Positions 1-6,927 are shown, numbered from the stretch's first letter. The stretch: 11,032 bases of DNA from Saprospiraceae bacterium (GCA_007125435.1 SLDF01000264.1:1-11032); one strand, 5' to 3'. A program made the numbers and translations. Notes: generated by a model not told the origin, from the sequence alone.

Positions 1-63
1 AAATAGCTTTATGATGTCAATTTCATCGACTTTGAAGTCTAAATTGCCGATGTAGATATTCAT
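1..63 (-). CDS. RRM-type RNA-binding protein, N-terminal fragment cut by the window edge
   Basis: Reading leftward from the ATG at 63-61 gives 21 residues, MNIYIGNLDFKVDEIDIIKLF, with no stop before the window ends. This is the start of an RNA recognition motif. NIYIGNL is the RNP-2 strand (beta 1), and the following residues up to KLF match the first helix, where small bacterial RRM proteins usually read something like 'sVteedLrelF'. The family consists of short, cold-responsive, single-stranded RNA binders common in Bacteroidota and Cyanobacteria. RNP-1 and the C-terminal tail lie outside the window, so full length and domain number are unknown. The gene follows the PUR-like gene on the same strand with a gap of about 110 bp, in which I see no clear terminator or perfect promoter. 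The short length limits certainty, but the RNP-2 pattern is characteristic. Confidence 0.8.
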   Translation of the reverse strand, partial: MNIYIGNLDFKVDEIDIIKLF

Positions 64-174
64 GATATTAATAGTTTAGTATGGCTTTTGATGAGAGCTT
101 TCTAAAGACAATAGTTTTTTTAACTAGCCACTAAATGAACGCAACGGATTAAAATTAATAGAAAACAAATAGTG

Positions 175-543
175 TTACCATGTGATTTCATCTTCTTCCT
201 TGGCCTCGCCATTCTCTGATGAAGTCAGGCTTTCATTGTCTAAGCTATTTTCCCATTCTTCTTGTCGTCTGTCGTACTCCTCATAGTCATATCCTGGCAT
301 GAGCTCATTCTTGATCTTGTCAACCACTTCTTCAAGGCTACTCACAAAACGATTGAAATCTTCTTTGTAAAGGAAAATCTTATGCCTTTCATAACCATTA
401 CCATCGTACCTGCGCGTGCTCTCAGTAATGGTGATGTAATAATCTTCACCCTTGGTTTGCTTGACATCGAAGAAATAAGTCCGTCTCTTACCCGCCTTTA
501 CTTTTGTGGAGTAAATATTCTCCTGATTATTTCCGTTTTCCAC
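175..543 (-). CDS. PUR-like DNA/RNA-binding protein (DUF3276)
   Basis: This is a 122-residue protein of the Bacteroidota DUF3276 / PUR-alpha-like family. Residues about 9-82 form the PUR-type fold: a basic first strand (IYSTKVKAGKRRTYFFDVK, 10-28), a second strand (YYITITESTRR, 35-45), a third (HKIFLYKEDFNRF, 54-66) and a helix (EEVVDKIKNEL, 71-81). PUR folds bind single-stranded DNA or RNA. No specific cellular role is established for this family that I can cite. The tail (84-122) is strongly acidic and probably disordered. The start is GTG at 543-541. An in-frame TAA lies only two codons upstream and the next methionine is residue 82, so GTG is effectively forced. The RRM gene follows on the same strand, and the two single-strand nucleic-acid binders may be linked in function, which is inference. 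Length and sequence are typical of the family. Confidence 0.9.
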   Translation of the reverse strand: MENGNNQENIYSTKVKAGKRRTYFFDVKQTKGEDYYITITESTRRYDGNGYERHKIFLYKEDFNRFVSSLEEVVDKIKNELMPGYDYEEYDRRQEEWENSLDNESLTSSENGEAKEEDEITW

Positions 544-860
544 TGCTTAAGAATTATTTTAAATTTAACATCTATTCTGAGCGAATTATCATGAGTCTCC
601 AAGTTTTATCTAGATTGTTTAATATCTCAATCTATCTGATCTGAGTTAGTTGTACTTAACTCATTATCACAACACAAAAAAAGACATTACTCTTCTGTAC
701 TCTAGAATCTATTCTTTTGACTCTATTGCAAAAGTAAGGGATAAATTTAAAAAAAGAAGTTTCATCGGATTTTTATTTTCTTTCGATGGCATAAGGCGCT
801 ATGATTGAGACATTTGATATTGAAAAGCGCTCTTCTCCATTTTGAATCCGCTCTATGCAT
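544..860. other. Intergenic region between the DinB-like and PUR-like genes
   Basis: No credible gene is visible in this 317-bp AT-rich stretch. It holds a candidate minus-strand promoter (729-736) for the PUR-like gene. It also holds a short dyad, GAGTTA (643-648) and TAACTC (657-662) with an 8-nt loop, which would fall in that gene's roughly 180-nt leader. A weak pair CATCG (763-767) and CGATG (784-788), followed on the minus strand by a T-rich run, may help end DinB transcription, but the stem is too short for a firm call. Confidence 0.5.
729..736 (-). promoter_or_regulatory. Candidate Bacteroidota -7 element for the PUR-like gene
   Basis: On the minus strand this reads TACTTTTG, a full match to TAnnTTTG. 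I see no good -33 TTG at the expected distance. The start site would be near 722, giving a leader of about 180 nt before the GTG at 543. Confidence 0.4.
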
Positions 861-1385
861 TTACCAGCCTACATACTTTGGTGGCTTGATATTATTAAGT
901 CTCAGATACACTACCAATTGGCCACGGTGATGAGTGGTGTGGTCTAATAGCAGATGCAGTAAGTCAAGAGTACTTAAATCATATCCTGCGGGTTTGAAGG
1001 CATACTTTATTTGCAAATCAGTTTCATCAAGTGCCATGACGGCTTCTCTCACATCCTGAAAACTTGTCCTTAGTGCAGCTATGCGTTCATTTTTGGGCAT
1101 TAGTTCGTATTGCCTTTGTACATAAATATTATCAGCGCCCATGAGATAATCATTTGTAATCCATCTAAGGTGTTCGATGATATGGTGCAATTGTTCATCG
1201 AAGGCATACATATTTTCTTGAGGGCGATAGTCAAAAAGAGAGTCCGGCATCATTTGGACAAATTTCATTAAATACGTTTCTGAGTGATCCCATTTTTTCA
1301 GAAAATCACTCTTGTAATCCTGACTAAGCAGTAGGGTTTGACACGAGGCTACAAGAAAAACTAGTGATATGTAATACTTCTTCAT
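861..1385 (-). CDS. Exported DinB-fold protein, putative metal-dependent enzyme
   Basis: This 174-residue protein is of the DinB / YfiT-like four-helix superfamily. Residues 1-20 form an export signal: two lysines, a hydrophobic stretch and LVASC with Cys15, which fits a lipobox (V-A-S-C). Ordinary signal peptidase I cleavage after about residue 22 is the alternative. The mature part has the usual three-histidine layout: His67/His68/His72 in QLHHIIEHLRW and His149/His152/His153 in DHTTHHRGQ. The second block is the hallmark 'HxxHHRGQ' motif near the C-terminus. In relatives these histidines bind a divalent metal, and some members are thiol transferases. The substrate here cannot be read from sequence. 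The signal peptide puts the protein outside the cytoplasm, which is less usual for the family. It is transcribed divergently from the amidohydrolase through a shared promoter region. The ATG at 1385 is the only start that keeps the whole signal sequence. Confidence 0.88.
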   Translation of the reverse strand: MKKYYISLVFLVASCQTLLLSQDYKSDFLKKWDHSETYLMKFVQMMPDSLFDYRPQENMYAFDEQLHHIIEHLRWITNDYLMGADNIYVQRQYELMPKNERIAALRTSFQDVREAVMALDETDLQIKYAFKPAGYDLSTLDLLHLLLDHTTHHRGQLVVYLRLNNIKPPKYVGW

Positions 1386-1420
1386 GATATGTGGACGGAT
1401 TTAATCTCTATAAAAGTCGA

Positions 1421-1428
1421 TATATTTG
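1421..1428 (+). promoter_or_regulatory. -7 element of the amidohydrolase promoter
   Basis: The sequence is TATATTTG followed by CG, a full TAnnTTTG match. The predicted start near 1435 leaves a leader of about 20 nt before the ATG at 1455. There is no perfect -33 TTG, and TTTA at 1400-1403 is the nearest candidate. The element interlocks with the opposite-strand element at 1431-1438. Confidence 0.6.
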
Positions 1429-1430
1429 CG

Positions 1431-1438
1431 CAAAAATA
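1431..1438 (-). promoter_or_regulatory. -7 element of the DinB-like gene promoter
   Basis: The minus strand reads TATTTTTG followed by CGC, a full TAnnTTTG match. Transcription would begin near 1424, about 39 nt before the ATG at 1385. I see no good -33 box. It shares the perfect palindrome TTTGCGCAAA (1425-1434) with the plus-strand element. Confidence 0.5.
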
Positions 1439-1454
1439 CATTTAAATTTAATTT

Positions 1455-3155
1455 ATGAGGGTTGCAATTATTGGAGTGGTCTTACTTACGATATTTTCTT
1501 GTCAGCGAGTGGACCAATCACCTGATATCATTTTTGTCAATGGTGACATATGGACTGTAGACGATGCGCATCCTACAGCAGAGGCTTTTGCCATAAAAGA
1601 CGGAAGATTCACAGCTGTGGGTACAAGTGAAGATATAAATAGCCTTGCCGGTCCTGGTACAGAGGTGGTTGATTTGGAAGGTGCATTTATCATTCCGGGT
1701 CTTATTGAGGGGCATGGTCACTTTTCAGGTATGGGTAAGTCTCTCATAGATTTAAACTTTTTACATGCTGAGAGTTGGGATGAAATTGTGAGCCGGATAA
1801 AAGATGCCGTTGAAACTGCTGAACCCGGTGAATGGATCGAGGGACGAGGCTGGCACCAGGAGAAATGGAAAGTTCGTCCTGATGAGACCGTTAATGGATA
1901 CCCACTACATCAATCATTAAGCGCTATTAGTCCAGATAATCCAGTCATTTTGCGCCATGCCAGTGGACATTCTCTGATGGCTAATCAAAAAGCTATGAAC
2001 ATCGCGGGAGTCAATGCCGAAACGAAAGACCCATCCGGTGGTGTCGTTGTGAGAGATGCAAAGGGGCATCCAATAGGTGTCTTCGAAGAGAGGGCCATGT
2101 CTATCATATCCAATGCGTTTTATGAATATCAAGATGGACTCAACGAAGAAGACCTATGGAACAAATGGTATAAGGGCATTGAAAAAGCTCAGCAAGTCTG
2201 TCTTGAGCACGGTATTACATCTTTTCAGGATGCCGGATCTACTTTTGATGAGCTCGATAGATACAAAGCTATGGCAGAAGCCGGAGAGCTACGAATTAAA
2301 CTATGGGCTATGGCTCGTCATAGTTCAGAAGTGCTGAGTGAAAATCTTGATGGCTATCCAATTATTAATGCGGGTAATGGATATTTCACTTGCAGAGCGA
2401 TTAAAAGTGAATTGGACGGAGCACTAGGTGTATTCGGCGCATGGAAACTGAAGCCTTATGCAGATAAGCCCGGCTATACTGGACAGAATACGACATCTAT
2501 CAGCGAATTAAGGACAATCGCTGATCTGGCAGTGGATTACGACATGCAGCTGTGTGTCCACGCAATCGGTGATAAAGCTAATCGCTTGTTTTTAGATATG
2601 TGTGATTCACTTTGGCAGATTTACCCAGATGGGCCACAGTGGCGTTGGCGATCGGAGCATGCCCAGCATGTGGATACTACTGATATCAAGAGGTTCGTGC
2701 CATTGGGGATCATTGCATCAATGCAAGGGATTCACTGTACCTCTGATGCGCCTTTTGTAGTCACCAGACTAGGAAAAGAAAGGGCTGCCACAGGCGCATA
2801 TGCCTGGAGGAGTTTATTAGATGAAGGCGTTATTATCAACAACGGTACGGATGTGCCTGTAGAAGATATTAATCCTTTTGAATGTCTATATGCGTCTATT
2901 ACGCGTAAGCGAATGGACAGTGATGAAGCATTTTTCCCGGAACAATCTATGACAAGAGAAGAAGCCATTTATTCTTATACAATGGCCAATGCTATTGCTG
3001 CATTTGAGGAGGATGACAAAGGGGCTATTTCGCAAGGCAAAGCAGCAGACTTCGTCGTATTATCTCGCAACCTTCTCTCTTGTAGTGAAAAAGAAATTTT
3101 AGAAACAGAGGTATTAGCTACTTATATTGACGGTAAAGAAGTATATAAAAACTGA
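1455..3155 (+). CDS. Probable lipoprotein amidohydrolase, YtcJ / Amidohydro_3 type
   Basis: This 566-residue metal-dependent hydrolase is of the amidohydrolase superfamily, YtcJ-like subgroup. Residues 1-16 form a lipoprotein-like signal ending at Cys16 (IFSC; the Phe at -2 is slightly unusual), so the enzyme is probably membrane-anchored outside the cytoplasm. A small N-terminal beta-sandwich (24-80) leads to the barrel. Family landmarks in order are: IPGLIEGHGHF with the His87-x-His89 metal pair, EWIEGRGWHQEKW (126-138), RHASGHS (167-173), DGALGVFGAW (321-330), CVHAIGDKAN (367-376, His369), EHAQHVD (401-407), a second short motif ending HCTSD (427-431) and NNGTD with the probable catalytic Asp466. 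DKGAISQGKAADFVVL (521-536) is the usual C-terminal return to the sandwich domain. Length fits the family. Relatives hydrolyse amides, formamides or cyclic ureides, and the substrate here is unknown. It diverges from the exported DinB-like gene, and both products are probably extracytoplasmic. Confidence 0.93.
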   Translation: MRVAIIGVVLLTIFSCQRVDQSPDIIFVNGDIWTVDDAHPTAEAFAIKDGRFTAVGTSEDINSLAGPGTEVVDLEGAFIIPGLIEGHGHFSGMGKSLIDLNFLHAESWDEIVSRIKDAVETAEPGEWIEGRGWHQEKWKVRPDETVNGYPLHQSLSAISPDNPVILRHASGHSLMANQKAMNIAGVNAETKDPSGGVVVRDAKGHPIGVFEERAMSIISNAFYEYQDGLNEEDLWNKWYKGIEKAQQVCLEHGITSFQDAGSTFDELDRYKAMAEAGELRIKLWAMARHSSEVLSENLDGYPIINAGNGYFTCRAIKSELDGALGVFGAWKLKPYADKPGYTGQNTTSISELRTIADLAVDYDMQLCVHAIGDKANRLFLDMCDSLWQIYPDGPQWRWRSEHAQHVDTTDIKRFVPLGIIASMQGIHCTSDAPFVVTRLGKERAATGAYAWRSLLDEGVIINNGTDVPVEDINPFECLYASITRKRMDSDEAFFPEQSMTREEAIYSYTMANAIAAFEEDDKGAISQGKAADFVVLSRNLLSCSEKEILETEVLATYIDGKEVYKN

Positions 3156-3249
3156 ATGCTTTCGGTCTCGATTTAAAAGCAAATAGCTACCTCTGTCTAT
3201 TGATTAGCTACTTTTATCTGAATTAATGTAAAAGATCTGGCTACTCCGT

Positions 3250-3257
3250 TAATTTTG
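3250..3257 (+). promoter_or_regulatory. -7 element of the sppA promoter
   Basis: TAATTTTG matches TAnnTTTG fully and lies 24 bp before the ATG at 3282, leaving a leader of about 18 nt. Its last three bases (TTG, 3255-3257) are also the most upstream possible start codon of the sppA frame, so that TTG is more likely promoter than start. The -33 region is weak. Confidence 0.55.
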
Positions 3258-3281
3258 ACACAAATTAAAGATGATAATCTT

Positions 3282-5060
3282 ATGAGACAGTTCTTCAAAT
3301 TTATGTTTGCATCTTGCCTGGGTGTAATCCTTGCAGGAATAGCACTTTTTGGTATAATGACAATCGTTGTCAGTGGTTTAGTTTCTTCAGCTTCTAAAAC
3401 GCAACCCTCCAAAGTAGAGCCAAACTCGCTTCTGGTTGTAGAGCTAAATCAATTAATTCCTGAAAGAACTAACAACTTGATGGTCAGTACCTTTGATTTT
3501 GAGCAAAGGGATGTGTTAGGCTTGCATGATTTAGTACACGCTATTAAGCATGCAAAAGACGACAAGAATATAAAAGCTATTTATCTTGATCTCAGCAATA
3601 TCATGATGGGCCAGGTAACCAGTAGAACGTTAAGAGAAGCCTTGAAGGATTTCAAGACAAGTGAGAAGCCGGTTTATGCCTATTCAAATGTCTATTCACA
3701 AGGTGCTTATTATTTGGCATCCGTTGCAGATAGTATTTATGTAAATCCTATTGGAACTGTTGATTTTAGAGGCTACGGTGTCACATTGGCATTTTTCAAA
3801 GAAATGTTAGACAAGATCGGCGTTGAAATGCAAGTCTTCTATGCTGGGCAATTTAAAAGCGCGACGGAGCCTTTTAGATACAATAAAATGAGCGATCAAA
3901 ACAGAACGCAAATACGAGAGTATCTCGATGGTATGTACAGTGTCTTTTTGGATGACATTTCGGAAAGCAGAAACATTTCAATAGAGGATTTGAATGCTAT
4001 TGCAAATGAAATGAAGGTCAGAAATGCTGATGACGCTGTTAATAATGGTCTTGTAGACAGAGTATCTTACCAAGATGAGTTGTTGTCTGTTATCAAGTCT
4101 AAATTAGGTCTTGATGAAGATGATAAAATTTCATCAATCAAATTAAACAGATATGCTGAATCGGTAAAGCCAGCAAGAAATATTAGGGAGAAAAATAAGA
4201 TCGCTGTTGTTTATGCAGAAGGCACCATTAATGATGGACCTACGACACCGGGCGAGATCAATGGCGATAGATATGTCAATCTACTAAGGAAAATCCAAAA
4301 GGATACGAATGTTAAGGCTGTTGTGTTGAGGGTAAATTCCGGTGGAGGCTCAGTATTGGCCTCAGATAGGATATTGAGAGAGTTACAAAGGATAAAAGAC
4401 AAAGGCATTCCTGTAGTGGCCACAATGGGAGATTTCGCCGCATCAGGTGGATACTATATCTCTTGCTTTGCAGACTCTATCTTTGCTTCTCCTAATACAT
4501 TGACAGGCTCTATAGGGGTTTTTGGGATTCTGCCCAGTACCCAGAAGATGTTTAATGATAAATTAGGAATTTATTTTGATACAGTGAGAACCAATACATT
4601 TTCCACTGCTTTTACACCTGTTGAAAAGTTGTCTTCCAGAGAATTTCAGATATTACAGGATGGTGTAGAAGAAACTTACGATAGGTTTTTATCATTGGTT
4701 GCAGAAGGTAGAGGTATGACTAAGGATGAGGTACATGAAATTGCTCAAGGTCGCGTATGGACAGGTAGGAAAGCACTGGAAATAGGATTGGTTGATAAGC
4801 TCGGCGGATTAGATGAGGCTATTACCTCAGCTGCCCAACTTGCTGAAGTAGAATCATTTAGAACCGTAGAGTATCCGGAAATCAAAGATCCGCTGACCCA
4901 GTTAATAGAACAACTCATGGGTAAATCCGAAGAAACTGTCAAGTCTCAATGGATTCGTAAAGAGTTTGGTGACTATTACGGCCTCTATGAATTTATGAAA
5001 TACATGAAAGAAGCAAAAGGCCCTCAAGCGCGATTACCTTTTAGCTTAGAAGTTCATTGA
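3282..5060 (+). CDS. sppA: Signal peptide peptidase SppA, long (67 kDa-type) form
   Basis: This is a serine protease of family S49 that degrades signal peptides left in the membrane after secretion. From the ATG at 3282 the protein is 592 residues, with a short cytoplasmic start (MRQFFKF) and one hydrophobic anchor at about 5-32. Two tandem S49 domains follow, as in the E. coli long form (618 residues). The first (about 50-270) carries the general-base lysine in FKSATEPF (Lys192). The second (about 305-520) carries the nucleophile in AASGGYYIS (Ser388), preceded by VLRVNSGGGSVLAS and followed by TGSIGVFG. Both members of the Ser/Lys dyad are therefore present. The frame is open back to a TTG at 3255, but that TTG sits inside a -7 promoter element and the ATG gives the usual Bacteroidota N-terminus. 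The gene's last 20 bp overlap the convergent NADH dehydrogenase gene. Confidence 0.95.
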   Translation: MRQFFKFMFASCLGVILAGIALFGIMTIVVSGLVSSASKTQPSKVEPNSLLVVELNQLIPERTNNLMVSTFDFEQRDVLGLHDLVHAIKHAKDDKNIKAIYLDLSNIMMGQVTSRTLREALKDFKTSEKPVYAYSNVYSQGAYYLASVADSIYVNPIGTVDFRGYGVTLAFFKEMLDKIGVEMQVFYAGQFKSATEPFRYNKMSDQNRTQIREYLDGMYSVFLDDISESRNISIEDLNAIANEMKVRNADDAVNNGLVDRVSYQDELLSVIKSKLGLDEDDKISSIKLNRYAESVKPARNIREKNKIAVVYAEGTINDGPTTPGEINGDRYVNLLRKIQKDTNVKAVVLRVNSGGGSVLASDRILRELQRIKDKGIPVVATMGDFAASGGYYISCFADSIFASPNTLTGSIGVFGILPSTQKMFNDKLGIYFDTVRTNTFSTAFTPVEKLSSREFQILQDGVEETYDRFLSLVAEGRGMTKDEVHEIAQGRVWTGRKALEIGLVDKLGGLDEAITSAAQLAEVESFRTVEYPEIKDPLTQLIEQLMGKSEETVKSQWIRKEFGDYYGLYEFMKYMKEAKGPQARLPFSLEVH

Positions 5061-6399
5061 CGCTATCTATCTTTTTTTCTCCCTTGCTTTCCTGAAGTTT
5101 ATCATAGAGGGCAGCAGAAATTCTTGGCTTTATTATAAGTCTAAGCGATGGATTATATGTCAAATAGTTTATGATCCAGTTGGTAAATACCAAAAGCTTA
5201 TTCTTCACACCTATTAGAGAAAATAGGTGTACCCAAAGCCAAATGAGCCAGGCGAAAAACCCTGATGTCTGATAGTTTGGAAGGTCCGCTACTGCCTTGT
5301 TTTTACCAATTGTAGCCATCGACCCAAGGTCTTTATATTTGAATGTCTTTAATGACTTGCCTTTGGTCAATCTACTGAAGTTTTTTGCGCACATACGCCC
5401 CATTTGAATGGCGACTTGTGCAACCTGAGGGTGACCATTAGGATAGTCTTTTGTCTCCATGTGAGCTACATCCCCCAAGGCATAAATGTTATCAGTGCCC
5501 TTAACTCTGCAGTATTCATCGACTTTTATACGATTACCTTTTGCCAGGATATCACCTCTAAGTCCTTTGATGGTGTTACCTATGACACCGGCAGCCCATA
5601 TGACTTTTCTTGTCTTGAGCGTAAGGCCGGTGTTTGTACTGATTATGTTGTCCCGGTAATCTTTCACAAAAGTATTTAAATGCACTTTTACATCCAGCGA
5701 CTCAAGAAATTTAAGGGCATTTGAACTTGCTTTTTCCGACATGCCGCCTAGAAGCGTCGGCCCTGCATCAAGCAAGTGAATTTCAATTTCATCTGCATTG
5801 AGTTCCTTATAGTCTTTCGGGAAGATATATCGCTTCATTTCTGCCAATGCACCAGCTACTTCTACACCTGTAGGGCCTCCACCTACAATGACAATATCCA
5901 AATAACACTTTTGATCTTCCAGATTGTCTATATTGACTGCTTTTTCCAGATCATCTAGTATTCTATTGCGTAGATAGAGTGCTTCAGATACGGACTTCAT
6001 AGGGATGGACAATTCGGCTATGTTTTCATTGCCAAAAAAATTAGTATCAGCACCTATGGCCAAAATAAGATGGTCGTACCTTAAATCACCAAAGTTTGTT
6101 TTGATTATCTGGGTTTCGCTATCAATATTCAAGACTTCTGCGGTTCTGAAATAAAAATTCTTTTTGCGCTGAAGCAATTTACGAATGGGGAATACTATAG
6201 CACTCGGCTCAAGCCCAGACATAGCTACTTGATAAAATAGCGGCTGAAATTGATGATAATTATTTTTATCCAGAAGGACGACCTGATAATGTTTTCCATC
6301 AAGGTTCATTACCATCTCTAATCCGGCGAAACCTGCACCAACGATGACTATTCGAGGAAGTGTCGATTCTGGTATGGGTATAAATGTATTGTCTGTCAT
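5041..6399 (-). CDS. ndh: Type II NADH:quinone dehydrogenase (NDH-2)
   Basis: This 452-residue single-subunit flavoprotein oxidises NADH and reduces membrane quinone without pumping protons. Landmarks are the FAD Rossmann fold IVIVGAGFAGLE (17-28), a second nucleotide fold for NADH, VIVGGGPTGVEVAGAL (170-185), the FAD-contacting NIYALGDVAH (304-313) and PQVAQVAIQMG (324-334). A C-terminal hydrophobic, amphipathic stretch, FFAWLIWLWVHLFSLIG (381-397) plus 402-413, typically holds these enzymes on the inner face of the membrane. I chose the ATG at 6399-6397. The frame stays open for 72 more codons upstream to 6615, but those codons read through a GC-rich repeat element, are low in complexity and precede the normal N-terminus of the family. 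I see no perfect TAnnTTTG promoter just upstream. TGTATTTG on the minus strand, with one mismatch, is the closest. The 3' end overlaps sppA tail to tail by 20 bp. Confidence 0.94.
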   Translation of the reverse strand: MTDNTFIPIPESTLPRIVIVGAGFAGLEMVMNLDGKHYQVVLLDKNNYHQFQPLFYQVAMSGLEPSAIVFPIRKLLQRKKNFYFRTAEVLNIDSETQIIKTNFGDLRYDHLILAIGADTNFFGNENIAELSIPMKSVSEALYLRNRILDDLEKAVNIDNLEDQKCYLDIVIVGGGPTGVEVAGALAEMKRYIFPKDYKELNADEIEIHLLDAGPTLLGGMSEKASSNALKFLESLDVKVHLNTFVKDYRDNIISTNTGLTLKTRKVIWAAGVIGNTIKGLRGDILAKGNRIKVDEYCRVKGTDNIYALGDVAHMETKDYPNGHPQVAQVAIQMGRMCAKNFSRLTKGKSLKTFKYKDLGSMATIGKNKAVADLPNYQTSGFFAWLIWLWVHLFSLIGVKNKLLVFTNWIINYLTYNPSLRLIIKPRISAALYDKLQESKGEKKIDSVNELLS

Positions 6400-6485
6400 G
6401 ATCAACGTGTTATTGTTATATTTATAATAAGTGACATTGTCTAAATGATAAATATCAAATACACTATCAGGTTGTTTTGTGTTTT

Positions 6486-6629
6486 GGGCATCACCCTCCA
6501 CTTCGTTACGGGTCGCTACGCTCCGGGACTCGCTATTCGCTCGGTCCTTCGGACTCTCTCGCATGCGCTCGAGATCCACTCCGCATCGCTGATGCACCAC
6601 TAGATACAACGACATTGCGAAGTGTGCCC
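6486..6629. repeat. GC-rich repeat-like element with imperfect terminal inverted repeats
   Basis: This 144-bp segment is far richer in G and C than its surroundings. It begins GGGCATCAC and ends GTGTGCCC. These ends pair over eight bases with one bulged T, and CACTTCG recurs in inverted orientation inside each end (6499-6505 and, on the minus strand, 6618-6624). The interior holds hairpins GTCC-ttc-GGAC (6544-6554) and GCATC-gct-GATGC (6583-6595) and repeated GAGCG/AGCGA words on the minus strand. This suggests a MITE- or REP-like intergenic element. I see no clear target duplication, and no second copy lies in the window, so the class is inferred. Confidence 0.5.
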
Positions 6630-6634
6630 TATTA

Positions 6635-6671
6635 AACCCTCATTACGAATTTCTAATGCATAATTCGGGTT
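6635..6671. repeat. Nested inverted repeat downstream of the DUF2905 gene
   Basis: The outer arms are AACCC (6635-6639) and GGGTT (6667-6671). The inner arms are GAATT (6647-6651) and AATTC (6662-6666), with a 7-nt bulge on one side. It begins about 14 bp beyond the stop of the DUF2905 gene on the minus strand, so it may protect or end that transcript. There is no clear T-run after it, so it is not a standard intrinsic terminator. Confidence 0.4.
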
Positions 6672-6684
6672 CAACAATTTGAAA

Positions 6685-6912
6685 TCAAAACAGGAACTTA
6701 TATATTCGAATAAGAACACTTATGATCACACTGATGATGATCATAGATACAATAGGAATATAAATTTTTATGTTTTTGCTTTCGTATTGTATGTCACCCG
6801 GTAGATTGCCAAACCAGCTAAGCTTTAATCCGAATACATAAATCAGTAGCCCTACTACGAGAAGTAAGGCACCTATAAACATGATTAATTTACCCAGTTC
6901 GCTAGATCCCAT
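6685..6912 (-). CDS. Small two-helix membrane protein, DUF2905 family
   Basis: This 75-residue integral membrane protein matches the widespread DUF2905 family. It starts MGSSELGKL, then a first membrane helix (about 9-27, LIMFIGALLLVVGLLIYVF). Next comes the diagnostic loop LSWFGNLPGDIQYE (about 31-44), where family members usually read 'l.WfGrLPGDi'. A second helix follows (about 50-70, IYIPIVSMIIISVIISVLI). The function of the family is unknown. The frame is open for 27 more codons upstream (to 6993), but I chose the ATG at 6912-6910. It gives the standard family N-terminus and has a perfect Shine-Dalgarno site AAGGAGG eight bases upstream. The gene lies 104 bp after the ABC permease on the same strand with no perfect promoter between, so co-transcription with the permease is possible. 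Confidence 0.9.
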   Translation of the reverse strand: MGSSELGKLIMFIGALLLVVGLLIYVFGLKLSWFGNLPGDIQYESKNIKIYIPIVSMIIISVIISVLIRIYKFLF

Positions 6913-6920
6913 TTTATTTT

Positions 6921-6927
6921 CCTCCTT
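6921..6927 (-). promoter_or_regulatory. Strong Shine-Dalgarno site that sets the DUF2905 start
   Basis: The minus strand reads AAGGAGG, 8 nt before the ATG at 6912. None of the other starts in the window has such a site, as expected in Bacteroidota, where translation seldom relies on it. It supports the internal ATG over the upstream one at 6993. Confidence 0.65.

Noticed and set aside
262..594. 110-codon plus-strand frame
   Set aside because: It is antisense to the conserved PUR-like gene and has no family features.
763..788. Possible terminator for the DinB-like gene (CATCG / CGATG with T-rich DNA beyond)
   Set aside because: A 5-bp stem with a 16-nt AT-rich loop is too weak to call.
5070..5078. 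T-run after the sppA stop as an intrinsic terminator
   Set aside because: There is no preceding stem, and the T-run encodes lysines of ndh on the opposite strand.
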